Below, piece by piece: positions 1 through 11,069 of a stretch of DNA of 64,000 nt. The stretch's first letter is position 1; every line of letters starts with the position of its first letter. The translations under genes were made by a program, and so were the position numbers. The stretch comes from Haliotis asinina (Eukaryota; Mollusca; Gastropoda; Lepetellida; Haliotidae). The notes beneath the pieces were generated by a model that saw only the letters and a program-made list of their open reading frames with translations, was not told the DNA's origin and did not search any database. The stretch covers positions 37,657,001-37,721,000 of the forward strand of contig NC_090291.1 of NCBI RefSeq assembly GCF_037392515.1, read 5' to 3'.

Positions 1-1745
1 TGATATGAACTCCAGTCTTCGAAATACAAGGACATGTTCAATCCCTTCACAAAGATGAATTAGGTCAAGACCCCTCAAATATACCTTTTCGTCATATTAG
101 GGTTGCGTCCCTTGGTCGTAAGAGGAGCCTGTGGTTATGGATTTCAATTACAGACGTTTCTAGAATAGATATATTGAAATAATTCCGTACTTTGAAGTTT
201 ACACCGATTCCCGAACGCTGGTTGGTTTCGAAAGCGGTCATGTGATCTAAATTTCAAGGTGTATTTCTCCTGAACCCTTCAAATCGTTTATACGTGTGTA
301 AACATCGCTCGTACGCGTGTAAACGTTTCCGAACATTTGGCGGAACTATTTTCCGGGTTTGGGCAGTATACGCCCTGTCGGTCAGTGTATTATTACGCGG
401 TCAAACAAATCCGTTATAGTATACAGGTACAATGACAGTTTATTAAATTGATATTGCTATTGTTATTGACTTTTGTTTCTCTTTGGTAATTTTAGCGATT
501 TCATACTTATCAAAGCAGTTTCAGGCCTTACATTTTAAGGAATACTTTGAGAACTATTTTTTCAAGGGTAGGGATACATATATGAAACAATCACCAACTA
601 TGCAAACATCGCTGCAAAACGGTCTTGAACGGAATGGCATTTTACAGGTATTAAACTCATCACCGTAAACAATGATCACGTAGAAATGGGTAAAGAACGT
701 ACATTTAAACTTTAAAGTATGAAATTACAAAAAACAAATTGCAATGTCAGTTTGTGTGATTACACTGCTCACAGACTCGTTCGCATGAGTTTGATCAACG
801 TTTTGACATCGGTCATTTTCCTGTGAAAACATACAAACTGACATTCAGTTCTAAGAATTAGAGATATCTTGATATGACTTAAAGTTATCTCGAACTAAAC
901 TTGTCGTTCTCTCCTGTTACGTATAATACAGAGTTCAATTATGTCTTTAATTTGATTTTAGACTGTCACTAATTGAATTAAAGATATTTCTGTTTAGATT
1001 AAAGATGTATGTAATGCGTTTGTGGATACGTATAAAATTATTTCTAAATATCTTGAAATGAATCTAAAATAACCTGAACTGATTTACAATATGATTATAT
1101 ACTATACGATGGTGTTTTATCACGTTTGGAGATATCACGAAACATTTTCTTGATATCTCAGTAACATTCTACGATATCAACCATTCTATTTTCGATATGA
1201 GAAATCAATAAAACAAATGTTCAATCAATAACCTGTATCTTAAAAACATGAATGATATCATAAGTAGAAGACGAATGTCTCTGAAACAATTGAAGATATT
1301 TTTAAATTCCTAATAGATGTGAAACATGTGTAAATCACTACATTAATTAGTGGAGTTTGATGTGATAAATCCATTTCAAAAGAATGTTGCTTAGAAATAA
1401 AATAGAAAAGGTCATTCGAGACGACAAGGGTGGTCAGCTTGCTGTTGTTGCCATGCAGAAAGCTGAAAACCTTCTATCCAGTCATTGTAGACAGAAACAT
1501 GGTTTTTGAAACTAATTCCATAGGGAAGGGTGAATACGTGCAAAAAAGCCAAAAAGGAATTGATACGAAAACTAATGCTGTACCATACAGTTTATGTATT
1601 TATATTCATTAACTTCAACGACAATACGTAAACCTTTCTAATGGTCATATCCGTTGACATCCACTTGCTGGAGAAAACTTTGTTTGACATTTCATAAGTA
1701 CCAAGCTTCGCGATCAAGTGGAAACCAAAGTTGAATTGCTTAACG
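1..1745. other. Intergenic, no gene recognised
   Basis: AT-rich stretch with only short chance frames. From about 840 to 1290 the motif GATATC and close variants recur many times (GATATCTT, CGATATC, GATATGAG), which may be the remains of a degraded repeat, but I cannot define units or ends. Confidence 0.5.
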
Positions 1746-1795
1746 CAGCCTGGTTCCCTGGGTCTGATGCGCATCAGACCCAGGGAACCAGGCTG
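1746..1795. repeat. Perfect 50-bp palindrome
   Basis: Two 25-nt arms (1746-1770 and 1771-1795) are exact reverse complements with no spacer. The left arm starts CAGCCTGGTTCCCTGGG and the centre is GATGC/GCATC. It directly abuts the 3' (tail-side) end of a SINE copy. It could be a tiny fold-back element, a repair product, or an assembly artefact. Confidence 0.9.
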
Positions 1796-1797
1796 TG

Positions 1798-2025
1798 CAT
1801 AACGCCGCACTCAGCAATATTCCAGCTATATGGCGGCGGTCTGTAAATAATCGAGTGCGGTCCAGACAATCCAGTGATAAACGACATGAACATCGAGCTG
1901 CTCAATTGGGAACCGATGACAGGAGTCAACCAAGTCAGCGAACCTGGCCACCCAGTCCGATCATCGCCTCTCAGTTCTAACCCGACGCCGACAGTCGCCA
2001 CTTACGACAAGCAAGAGTTCATAGC
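1798..2025 (-). mobile_element. SINE family B copy
   Basis: The minus strand carries the family B body: tail-side ACGCCGCACTCAGCAATATTC, then the GGCGGCGGTCTGTAAATAATC block, the AATTGGGAACCGATGAC block and a degraded head. The (ACTC)n tail is missing and is replaced by the palindrome at 1746-1795. Confidence 0.8.
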
Positions 2026-2029
2026 GGAT

Positions 2030-3235
2030 CTTTGAGGAGAGGAATACGGTGGAGAACAAGGTCATCTTGGGAGGGTAAAGTGGGAGGCGTTTTAGAGGGG
2101 TCCGGATGTTTGGAGAAGATATTGATGCGTGTGAAGGGAGCGGAAGTAGGGATGAGGGCAAGGTTGCAGTAAGATGAGGGTGGAGTTAGGAGTGTAATTC
2201 AATCCCCAGATCATGCTAAGCAAAAGTAAACTTTCCACGATGTCTCACATTACTGCAAGACTTCCGGTCGTTAAGGTAGTCTGTGTCACAGTCCCTGAAC
2301 CACATTATTTTGCCTACTGCCATGCCTTCTCTGCATTGCTAAAGCCTTAAAGATCACATGCAACCAAAAAATCAAACACAATTATCACTTATTCGTGACA
2401 TATCACGATTCGCGTACAATCACGATTCAAAAGTGCAATATTTCTACTTAGGCTTACTTCCCTCGAAACGAAGCTCTCGGCAGACCGAACCCAGTCGATG
2501 CAGGTATGTGTGCACTCAAGTGTAACGACAAGAAACTGACAAGAGTTTGCGCCAGTTTCCGTCAGATCCAGTCATCCGAGAAAAATGGATGTAGTTTGTT
2601 TGCAAACCACAGACATTGAGTTTTTCTCTGTGACAGAGGCTGCTTACCACAATCAACAATATTTTTATTCAACGAGTAGATTATTTAATTGTTTGTGTAC
2701 ACAGTCAAGATTAGACTACTGCTCACTACCTCATACTCCGGACATGCACACTGTTTCAAGTTCCGCGAACCTATTCACTGCGCAAGCGTTATGAGCGCAG
2801 CACAACTGTTGAAACTTTATTCTCCAGTGCTGGGGGAAATTTAGTAAATCGTTTAAACTTAGATTTCGCGGGCTTTTTCCATCGCGTTTTTTTTTTCAAT
2901 TTTATAGGTTGAATCTACATTTTGGATGATTTGTTTCGGTAAGTGCATACCGAAAGGTATCAGAATCTGCAAAGTTGTGCTTTACGTTGATGTGACCTTT
3001 AACTGAAGCAAGTCCTGATTTCCTTAGGTTCTCTGGTCTCCCTTTTCAATTAAAAACTGGTTTGTTTGTTACTATCAAAATTATATATATTTAGAGACTA
3101 AGCCTTAGTCTATCGTTAAGCCTTTGCTGTCAAACATATAACACGTTCGGAAGAGTAGCTATATGTATCTGAAAGATATGAGTCTAAAGGCTGTAGATCC
3201 GTGAGCTGTGATACAGAGGCAACAAGCAGTGCATT
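2030..3235. other. Intergenic, nothing recognised
   Basis: No gene, RNA gene or defined repeat is visible. Short open frames here lack codon bias or family resemblance. Confidence 0.4.
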
Positions 3236-3407
3236 AGTGAGTGAGTAAGGTTTTACGCCGTTTTTATTCCATATCCCAATATTCCATAAATATCACGTCG
3301 GGGGACACTAGAAATAGGCTTCACACATTGTTCTTACGTGGGGAATCGAACCAGGGTTTTCAGCGTGAGGAGCGAACTCTTTAACCAGTCGGCTACCCTA
3401 CCGTTCC
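3236..3407 (-). mobile_element. SINE family A copy (tRNA-derived)
   Basis: Read on the minus strand it has a tRNA-like A box (GGTTAAAG), a B box (GGTTCGATTCCCC), the TGTGTGAAGCC body and an ACTC tail. Divergence is moderate. Confidence 0.75.
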
Positions 3408-3409
3408 GA

Positions 3410-4133
3410 GACGACAAACAGGAACTGATGACGTATATGATGTGACTATGGCCATACGTCAGTGCTAAAGAATGTCCAGACTTGACTGTCCTTAAATTCC
3501 TTATCGTGTAAACAGTGACCATATAATAGATTATATTATATGGTCTCTGGTGTAAAACGGGATATAGCTGCGAACATTACACGAAGGGACCACACATAAT
3601 CAGCGAAGACTCCAGGTAGGGCCCGCGGTAGGCTGTTGTGCAAACCCTGAAAGAAATATATCCAAGAAAGCCCATGCAAGTCTAGAAAATGTGGCAAGTC
3701 TAGATTTCCTTAGATTCTGAAACCGAAGAAAATCTCAGAGCTCCGTTTCATTATAATATAGTTTGTTACTATGAACTTTTTTCAGTAAAATAGGTTCATT
3801 TCAGAGACTAGTTGTTAGTCTACTACCGCGGCGAAGCATTAATTGCCTAATGCAAATTTACAGTTTGTTCAGCTTGACCTGATCAAGTGAATACTAATTA
3901 ATGCATTGTGAGACCGTGTCACAACTGGTTGGGGCTGTTATTGTGATTGGGTGCACCTTTGTCAGTTGATAAGCCATCATGTCCAAACAACCGAGGCATG
4001 GTCGCCTTTTGACATCTCTGTGTCGAAAAACCGTCGGCAATGCCCTAAATTTCTTTAAACAAGAAGCTACAGACGGTTTAATGTTTTCGTTTTCGGTATT
4101 ATTCGTTACACTGCTTATACCGAGACTAACAAA
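3410..4133. other. Intergenic, nothing recognised
   Basis: No supported feature. The 84-codon frame beginning at 3979 runs into the TIR element that starts near 4135 and resembles no family I know. Confidence 0.4.
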
Positions 4134-4134
4134 C

Positions 4135-5117
4135 CCTAGTAGAAGGTCGCGTCAGCTAACCTTTCACCGACCTATCATCGTCCAATCAAATGCGGGACAG
4201 CCGAATGGTTTGAACCAGTCAGACAACGGGTAATATTTTGGATTTGGTGGGACTAACAACCAGGGATAGGGCACACGTTTGCTTTCTTTGCCATTTATTT
4301 CATTTAGAGCGTGCCTCGTCATGCCCCAACGCACACAATGACGTGGTTCGTTCCAAGCACCAATGGCGGATCAGATCAGATCGGCGATATGTCATATTTT
4401 TCACACATCTCAAACACACCCTAACATTTTTTTAAATTGGTAAACTATCACAATTAATTGCAAATACCTTTCACTTTATGGTATACCACCCACCCCCACC
4501 CCCCACCCCCACCCCCATAAAAATTAAAGGTGTATGTGAAAGAAGTTTTTAGAATAATAACTAAAAACGCTCAAACATCGCACTGTGGTATTTCAGTGGG
4601 GGATCATATCAGATCGGCGATTTTTCATACACTACTGGCAAACACGTTTCAACTAAAGATGTATTTCCCCTCTGAACATTAAATAAACAAATATATGAAA
4701 GAGGTTTTCAGCGATAGAACCAAGTCTTCACTGTGTACCGAGAACTGAAGCCATTGAGCTAGTCTCCCTGTTTCAACAAACGAAAATCCGCATAAATCAC
4801 AGAAGTCTGACCTGCTGAATATACGCTTACGGCTTTCTGATGACATGGTAACCTTAAGCTAACACTTCGGAAAGCTGGCATCCTTGAATATTTACAACAA
4901 CGCTATTGTCAAAGACTGTTTACCCACTGTTGTGGCGTGCTCAGCGTGTACCACCCGGAAGTGATCGTACGTAAAACAGCATTCGGAATCGCTCGGGGAC
5001 AAACCTTTTCGACGTAAAAAGTTCAAAAGGTATGTGCGAATGTCAACTTTCGCGATTTGGTAAGCTGTGGTCTGATTGGTGAATTGGACAGGTTAGCCGA
5101 TGCGACCTTCTACTAGA
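4135..5117. mobile_element. Non-autonomous TIR element (family D, copy 1)
   Basis: The left end CTAGTAGAAGGTCGCGTC is matched by the reverse complement of the right end (AGGTTAGC..GCGACCTTCTACTAG), giving imperfect terminal inverted repeats of about 30 bp; CTAG occurs at both outer edges and could be part of the TIR or the target duplication. No transposase is encoded. The right half (4780-5115) is repeated at 8300-8620. The C-rich tract at 4487-4517 lies inside. Confidence 0.55.
4487..4517 (-). other. C-rich tract, G-quadruplex potential on minus strand
   Basis: Runs of three to six C separated by single A residues; the complementary strand has at least five G runs with one-base loops, which fits a G-quadruplex motif. 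Confidence 0.6.
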
Positions 5118-5811
5118 TCTAGACTTATTATGCCGGTGTAACGAATAACGCTGAGAGTGACTTTACTGAGACTGCATGTCGACCAACCTGCCACATACAT
5201 GTATACGGCAAAATATCGGCGTGGATCCACCGTCTCGGCGGTATCGGCTGTAAGTCATGGAAGGCTTTAGTCAGTACCATAAGCGAATTGTGGACAAAAG
5301 ACATTTGCGCGCTCTGTCGTACAACGTGCTCTGACATACGGAAATCTGGAAATGGTGGCAATCTCAAAACGAGGACAGACCGCTAGAAAAATTGTGCGGT
5401 CTGGTAGACAGGTAGTGACTTGATATTATATCAATCACACTGTACGTTACAAACACACATTTAATGAGCGCAAAAACACGTAACAGGCGTGACCAGAGAG
5501 CCAGATGAGTTGTGAATCGTGGTTCGACCTCTTCAAACAGGGACAGTCTATGACGTCATAGTTAAAGACATGCTGCCTAAACCTCGACATGAAATATTGA
5601 AATACGATTTTGAACACTTGCAATTAATTTGTAAATACTATTTTCTTATGAAACAGGAAATAGGAGTTTTATGTAACCACATTTAATTTAATTGTTTGTA
5701 ATGTCTCTTTTCACTTTCACACTAGAAAATGCGGTTTGGCTGAAAAGTAGGTCATTTTGTAAATTGGTCGATGACACTCATCTTTCGGTTTGGAATTTAG
5801 CTGAAGGCATA
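5118..5811. other. Intergenic, nothing recognised
   Basis: No gene or repeat identified between the family D element and the Tc1 element. Confidence 0.4.
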
Positions 5812-5813
5812 TA

Positions 5814-7110
5814 TAGTCTGGTTCATAATTATTGAGAATTTTTCTTCTTACTTTGAGCTACCCTAACACCTCAACCGATTCACTGATACTTAAAACTAAG
5901 TAATGGTATAAGGGAGGTAACTCATCTTGGCCTACTGAGTATAGTACAATTAGAGTTACCTCCCCTGAATTTGTAGCAGACGTCATTTTCCTCAGCACTG
6001 TCAACAATGTCTGCTGAAGATAAAAGAAGGTTGATTTTTGAGTTGTATAATCAAGGAATTGATGATGTAAATACATTGGCAGAGAGAACAGGAACTCCTC
6101 TTTCTACTGTGTATAGGATTAGGAAGAATTTTAAAGAGGGAAAGGATTTTGGGCACCAGAAAGGAGCAGGGAGACCCAGAAAATTGGACTTCTCAGATCG
6201 CGCCCGGCTGGGAATTTTAGCGTCTAAAAAGCAAAGGGCAAGCATCTCCAACATCAGGTATGAAATGATAGAAAGGGGATCAACAGTTGTATCAAAATCT
6301 ACAGTTAGAAGAAATTTGATTGATCTTGGATGGGAGAAAAAGACTGGAATTCCTTCTCCTCTCATGAAACAAGAACATAAAGACAGGCGTGTTGAGTGGT
6401 GTTTGGCACATGAAAACTTTGACTGGGAAAATGTGATTTTTACTGATGAAAGCTCAATATGGGTATATCCCAATAATGTGAAAATATGGACAAAGTCTGC
6501 GTCAGCACCGTTGTATCGACGACCTAAATACAGCCCAAAGTTTCATGTATGGGGAGGGATATCCTTATTAGGAACGACCCCGCTGTGTGTGTTTGAGGGA
6601 AATCTGACAAGTCAACGCTACACTAACATATTAGATAATTTTCTCCTTCCAAGTGCACATGTGTTTTATGGAAATGACTGGATTTTGCAGCAAGATAATG
6701 ATCCTAAACACACCGCAAAACATGTCAAGCAGTGGTTTCAGGAGAAAAATGTGACTGCATTACCATTTCCTGCATATAGTCCTGACTTAAATCCCATTGA
6801 GAACATTTGGGGGATGATGAAGGAATGTGTGAATCAAAAGGGGTTGACAAAAATTAAAGACATGAAGAGAGAAGTGGTCCGATACTGGGACAGCATAACT
6901 CACGAGACACTAACCTCTCTGATAGGAAGTATGCCTACCCGTCTTAGACTGTGCCGTGAAGCTCAAGGAGACTTGATAAAATATTAAATTGTTACCTACA
7001 CAACATGAAAAGGTCAGTTCACTTTCACAATACATTCAATTTTATCTGATTTGTTCTCGTTTAATAATATGAAATGCTTTAGCTATTCTCAATAATTTTG
7101 AACCATACTG
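5814..7110 (+). mobile_element. Tc1/mariner transposon, apparently complete
   Basis: Imperfect terminal inverted repeats: the left end from 5814 (TAGTCTGGTTCA-AATTATTGAGAAT type) matches the reverse complement of the right end finishing at 7110 (CAGTATGGTTCA..), over about 28 bp. TA dinucleotides flank both ends (5812-5813 and 7111-7112), as expected for Tc1/mariner integration. The element is 1297 bp and encodes one uninterrupted transposase. A 12-bp inverted repeat (GGGAGGTAACTC, 5912-5923 with 5953-5964) lies in the 5' leader. Confidence 0.9.
6007..6987 (+). CDS. Tc1-like DD34E transposase, intact
   Basis: A 326-residue single-exon protein that catalyses cut-and-paste transposition of its own element. 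Residues 1-45 form a helix-turn-helix (TLAERTGTPLSTVYRIRK), followed by a GRPRK motif at 55-59 that fits minor-groove/NLS contact, and a second HTH around 75-110. The catalytic triad is visible: D147 in IFTDESSIW, D230 in LQQDNDPKH and E265 in SPDLNPIENIW, with 34 residues between the last two, so DD34E. The length is normal for the family (about 340). The start at 6007 is the first ATG of the frame and puts the HTH at the N-terminus. No stop or frameshift is seen, so this copy is young or recently active. The substrate would be the inverted repeats at 5814 and 7110. Confidence 0.92.
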   Translation: MSAEDKRRLIFELYNQGIDDVNTLAERTGTPLSTVYRIRKNFKEGKDFGHQKGAGRPRKLDFSDRARLGILASKKQRASISNIRYEMIERGSTVVSKSTVRRNLIDLGWEKKTGIPSPLMKQEHKDRRVEWCLAHENFDWENVIFTDESSIWVYPNNVKIWTKSASAPLYRRPKYSPKFHVWGGISLLGTTPLCVFEGNLTSQRYTNILDNFLLPSAHVFYGNDWILQQDNDPKHTAKHVKQWFQEKNVTALPFPAYSPDLNPIENIWGMMKECVNQKGLTKIKDMKREVVRYWDSITHETLTSLIGSMPTRLRLCREAQGDLIKY

Positions 7111-7112
7111 TA

Positions 7113-7455
7113 CGTGTTTTATTCAGAGCACGTATTTATTAAATTTGGCTGAATTGTAAAGTTGTGTAACTACGTTTCAGGAATAAAGGAAGGCTAGGTT
7201 TGTGGCTGCTGTACGGAAAATGTGACATACATGTATATGTGGAATATTGTTTGTTCACTATATTATATCGTAAAGTGGACCATTATATATGCACACGAGA
7301 AAAGTAATTCAACACACTATGTATTTCCTATTTGAAATACGTTACCTCTGACCATGGTCAGTGAGTGAGTTGGGTCTTACCCCAACTACGTCGACTAGTT
7401 AATCCGAAAAGGTACTGTGCGTCATTAAAACCCAAAATGACGTAATGTTTCAACA
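7113..7455. other. Intergenic, nothing recognised
   Basis: AT-rich flank of the Tc1 element; no feature supported. Confidence 0.4.
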
Positions 7456-7459
7456 CTAG

Positions 7460-7645
7460 TGCTTGATATACTGTTTTACGCCGCACTCATCAATATTCCA
7501 ACTGTATGGCGGCGATCTTAAACAATCGATCTGCACATGTGCCAACCAAGTCAGCAAGCCTGACCTCCCGGTCCCATTAGTCCCCTCATACGACAATCAC
7601 TGGATGCTGGAGATCAGCTCTAACCCGGATCTTCATGGGTCCTGT
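7460..7645 (-). mobile_element. SINE family B copy, internally deleted
   Basis: Tail-side TTTTACGCCGCACTCATCAATATTCC, then a shortened body that jumps from the TGTAAATAATC block to CAACCAAGTCAGCAAGCCTGACC and a degraded head ending near GGATCTTCATGGGTCC. Confidence 0.7.
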
Positions 7646-7649
7646 ACCT

Positions 7650-8140
7650 TAACAAAGGAGTCAAAACATTATCTGGATGCATCAACTCTTAAGGAATAAT
7701 TAAATGGCAAATCTAAACGAAATACCAACAAACTGCAGTTTATATAGAGAAGCAATCGTGTAGAAAAAACGAGTTACGTTGTTGTGCAGCTGTAACAATG
7801 GTCGCAAAACGTCGATAGTGTGGTCATTTTCTATGTTCGAGAAAACAATCCTCAAGTATCGATAACCTCCAGCTTCTGCAGTAAAAACCCCGCTTCAAAC
7901 ATACCCCTTGACAGGATCGGCTGATTTAGGGTGAATTATGAGAAGGGATATATCCTCCCTAGAAGTCGACGCTTGGTCACCTGACGGCCGTTAACGTCAT
8001 GCGTTTGCTGATGGCGTCAGGCAAATAACCTGAGTGTCAATGACCAACATCTCTTGCAACAGCCCTCAGTCATGTGCACGCATTCCGCAAAGATAGCGAT
8101 GTAGCCACTAGCCCGCTAGCCCGTGGCTATTAAAGATCCA
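7650..8140. other. Intergenic, nothing recognised
   Basis: No gene seen. A short inverted motif, GCTAGCCCG, occurs around 8109-8158 at the edge of the next repeat. Confidence 0.35.
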
Positions 8141-8149
8141 GTCGGGCTA

Positions 8150-8615
8150 GTAACTCTTAGTTGCCTAACCTATGACCGTCCAGTTAAACGCGAGAAGGCC
8201 GATCGAGTTTAAACCATGCAATCAGACAACGGGTACTGTTAAGGGTTTGGCTGGACTTTAAAGATTCGCTAGTCACTGACACTGGTCCCTCAAAAAAAAA
8301 AAAAATCCGCATAAAACACAGGTATTTTACCTGTAGTATATATGCTTAGGGCTTTTGATGACATCATTACCATTAGCTAACTGACGAGCAAGCTGACATC
8401 CTTGAATGTTGACATTCAGCGACTGTTTACTCGCTGTTGACAGTATTGTAGCGTGTTCCATGTGCATTGCCCAGTAGCGATCGTGTGGAAAAAACATTTG
8501 GAGTCGTTCGGGTACAAACCTTTTCGATGTAAAAAGGTATGTGCAAATATCCACTTTCGCCATTTGGTAAGCTGTGTTCTGATTGGTCAATCTCAAAGGT
8601 TACCTGACGCGACCT
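8150..8615. mobile_element. Family D element, copy 2 (internally deleted)
   Basis: 8300-8615 aligns by eye with 4785-5110: shared blocks include AATCCGCATAAA, GACATCCTTGAAT, GTACAAACCTTTTCGA and TTTGGTAAGCTGTG. 8150-8260 resembles 4135-4250 (CAGACAACGGGTA). The middle third of copy 1 is absent and is replaced by a run of A at 8294-8306. Confidence 0.5.
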
Positions 8616-8631
8616 CCCATAAGGTTTTGTT

Positions 8632-9061
8632 AGTGAGTGAATTTAGTTTTACGTCGCACTCATCAATATTCCAGTTATATGGCGGCGGTCTGTAAATAAG
8701 CGAGTCTGGACCAGACAATCGAGTGATCAACATCATGAGCATCGCCCTGCGCAACTGAGAACCGATGACACGTGTCAGTCAAGTCAGCGAACCTTACCAC
8801 CCGATCCTGTTAGTCGCCGCTTACGACAAGAAGAATCGCCTTTAATGGCAAGTATGGGTTGCTGAAGGCCTATTCTACCCCGGACGTCAACGGGACTCCC
8901 GTCAAGCATGGGTTCCTGAAGGCCTATTCTACCCCGGACCTCCACGGGTCTCCCGTCAAGCATGGGTTCCTGAAGGCCTATTCTACCCCAGACCTCCACG
9001 GGTCTCCCGTCAACCATGGGTTCCTGAAGGCCTATTCTACCCCGGACCTCCACGGGTCTCA
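8632..9061 (-). mobile_element. SINE family B copy with amplified head
   Basis: Tail (GTTAGTGAGTGAATTTAG) and full body at 8632-8850, followed by four tandem copies of the 54-bp head region (starts 8853, 8907, 8961, 9015; GGGTTCCTGAAGGCC..CCTCCACGGGTC). A further body fragment follows at 9062-9150. Confidence 0.8.
8853..9061. repeat. 54-bp tandem repeat, four copies
   Basis: The unit is the 5' head segment of SINE B plus a short CTCCCGTCAAGCATG linker. Because 54 is divisible by 3 it creates open frames on both strands; these are not genes. Confidence 0.9.
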
Positions 9062-9150
9062 GCTGTAAATAATCATCAGCATGAGCATCGATCTACGCAT
9101 TTGGGATACGATGACGTGTGTCAACCAAGTCTGCGAGTCTGACGGTGCAG
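9062..9150 (-). mobile_element. SINE family B fragment
   Basis: Contains CTGTAAATAATC, AGCATGAGCATCGATCT and TGTGTCAACCAAGTC. It lacks tail and head. Confidence 0.65.
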
Positions 9151-9199
9151 TGAAGATAAACTACACTGGATGTAAATAATTAGTTTTACACAGTACATG

Positions 9200-9950
9200 A
9201 GGCAGTAGCACCTAAGGTAAGTAAGAAGACACATCTCCACAAGGTGAATTACAGGAAAAGATTAGTGGGGAAGAAATTGACAGTAAGTGCTGTGAACAGA
9301 TTTGGGAGAATGTCATGATGTAGGACACATTTTCTTTGAAAAACTCGGACTAATTGGTCCAAAGTGATATTCAGTGATGAAAGTCAAATTGCTCTTGGGA
9401 AAAATAACAAAGTTTCTGTTTGGAGAACGCCTGGTGAGGAGTACAGACCATATTGTGTTGGCAGCAGGTTCCCTGATTTTCACCAAATGGGAGGATTAAG
9501 TGTGATGATATGGGGGTGCATTTCCTACCATGGAGCTGGTACACTAGTCCGAGTTGATGGAAGCACCACCAGTGATAAGTATGTGTCTATGTTGGACGAA
9601 AATCTGTTTCCTGTCATAGCCAAAGACTTCACAAGTGGTGATTATCTTTTCCAAGATGACAATGCCCAATGTCATAAGTCTCATTTTACAAAAGATTAGA
9701 AAACAACTAATGAAATCAAACGTTTATCATTGCCGTCACAATCACCAGACTTGAACATAATAAAAAAAAATCTTTGGTTGCTGATCAAAATCAGGCTTCA
9801 GAGAGCTTCTCACACCATTAAAGGAGGAACGTTTTCGGCAGATTCTCAGGATTTGGCGGTCAATACCTCTGCATCATATTCAGGCACTGTACGCATGAAT
9901 TCCAAGAAGAGTAAGAGCTGTGATAATAAACAAAATATAAATAAATAATA
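9200..9950 (+). pseudogene. Decayed Tc1-family transposase
   Basis: From 9364 the frame reads as the catalytic domain of a second, distinct Tc1 lineage: first Asp in IFSDESQIALGKNN, the GGLSVMIWGCISYHG core, second Asp in YLFQDDNAQCHKSH. An in-frame stop (TAG at 9700) follows, after which the same frame continues with SPDLNIIKKNLW, where the third acidic residue is replaced by Lys. The N-terminal DNA-binding part (9200-9360) is present only as frameshifted remnants. No terminal inverted repeats could be identified. Inactive. Confidence 0.8.
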
Positions 9951-10750
9951 AACATATCACAGAATACTAGTATTGGGCTTCCAAAGTTTGTTTTAGGAGT
10001 AAGTAAACTTCATTTTTTTTTTAACTTTTCTGTGACCCTCAATAAATTTTGCCCCTGATCATGGCAGCCATTTTATGACATAATTATACCACATCACTGT
10101 ATACATTCCATTATGACATATCATTATGACGGCGCCACCACCTGAGGGATATTGTCGATCACTGGCATCATAGGTTTTGGATAGTTAATCATGAGCACAT
10201 GCTGATTATATAATCAAGATCAACCAAAACAGAATTTGCTTTCAGCAGAGAATGTTTATGGTTATGGAAATGTTTTGTCGCTTTAGTAATAGAATAAAAT
10301 GATTATTGACCACTAATAAACATGACAAGCACACAGCCTTGCTGGGAGATTAGTTTCCTAAAACTACTGAACTACAGTTTCTTTGATTTCATTTGAGGCC
10401 GATGAATTGCTCACTTACACAAAATTATTAATTGCAACAGAACCAAATTTAGAGGTCACATGAAATCGCCAGACCCAATCTATTCTCCCCCAACAAGCTA
10501 ACACTATCAGAACCTTAGTATAACATGCAATAATACAATAATTATAGTTTAGTAAAGTCCCACCATGTGTATAGGAAGATTTAAGACACAGCATTTTAAT
10601 ATTAAAAAGGTAAAGGTACAAATGCCAACCAAAGGGGCTATGAGAGGCTATATTTTACAAAAGCAGTGTACTTTACAACTACATGTATGTAAAACGAGGT
10701 AAAATGTTACATATTATTATAAACATAGGCACAATATAAATATATTTGTT
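9951..10750. other. Intergenic, mostly nothing recognised
   Basis: The only recognisable block is 10378-10440, which matches one terminus of the MITE candidate at 40860-41178 (TTTGATTTCATTTGAGG..GATGAATTGCTCACT). No partner end is seen here. Confidence 0.45.
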
Positions 10751-10758
10751 GTTTACCC

Positions 10759-10860
10759 GGAGAGAGTATTTACGCCGCTTTTAGCAGTATTTAAACAATA
10801 TCACAGGAGACACCGGAAATAGGGTTCACACATTCTTGCCAGCTTTAACGCTTTAACTTC
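10759..10860 (-). mobile_element. SINE family A fragment
   Basis: Shows TTTACGCCGCTTTTAGCAGTATT and GACACCGGAAATAGGG; the promoter half is deleted or decayed. Confidence 0.6.
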
Positions 10861-10887
10861 AAGTGCCGGCGCACAATTTAACATAAC

Positions 10888-11036
10888 AGTGAGTGAGTTT
10901 AGTTTGATGCCGCTTTTAGTATTCCAGCAATATCACGGGGGATAGGGGCTTCTCACATTGTGCCCCTGTGGAGAATCGAACCTGGGTCTTCGACGTGACG
11001 AGCGGACGCTTTAACCACTAGGCTACCCCGCCGTCT
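10888..11036 (-). mobile_element. SINE family A copy
   Basis: Good match from the ACTC tail side (AGTGAGTGAGTTTAG) to the A box (CGCTTTAACCACTAGGCTACC on the plus strand); the B box is GGAGAATCGAACCTGGG. Confidence 0.8.
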
Positions 11037-11069
11037 CATATCGTATAGGAATGAGAACTTGAGAATGAA

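Noticed and set aside
6051-6473. 140-codon minus frame inside the Tc1 element
   Set aside because: Antisense shadow of the transposase.
8784-9068. Repeat-peptide frames (GRIGLQEPM and its opposite-strand partner)
   Set aside because: They translate the four 54-bp SINE-head copies.
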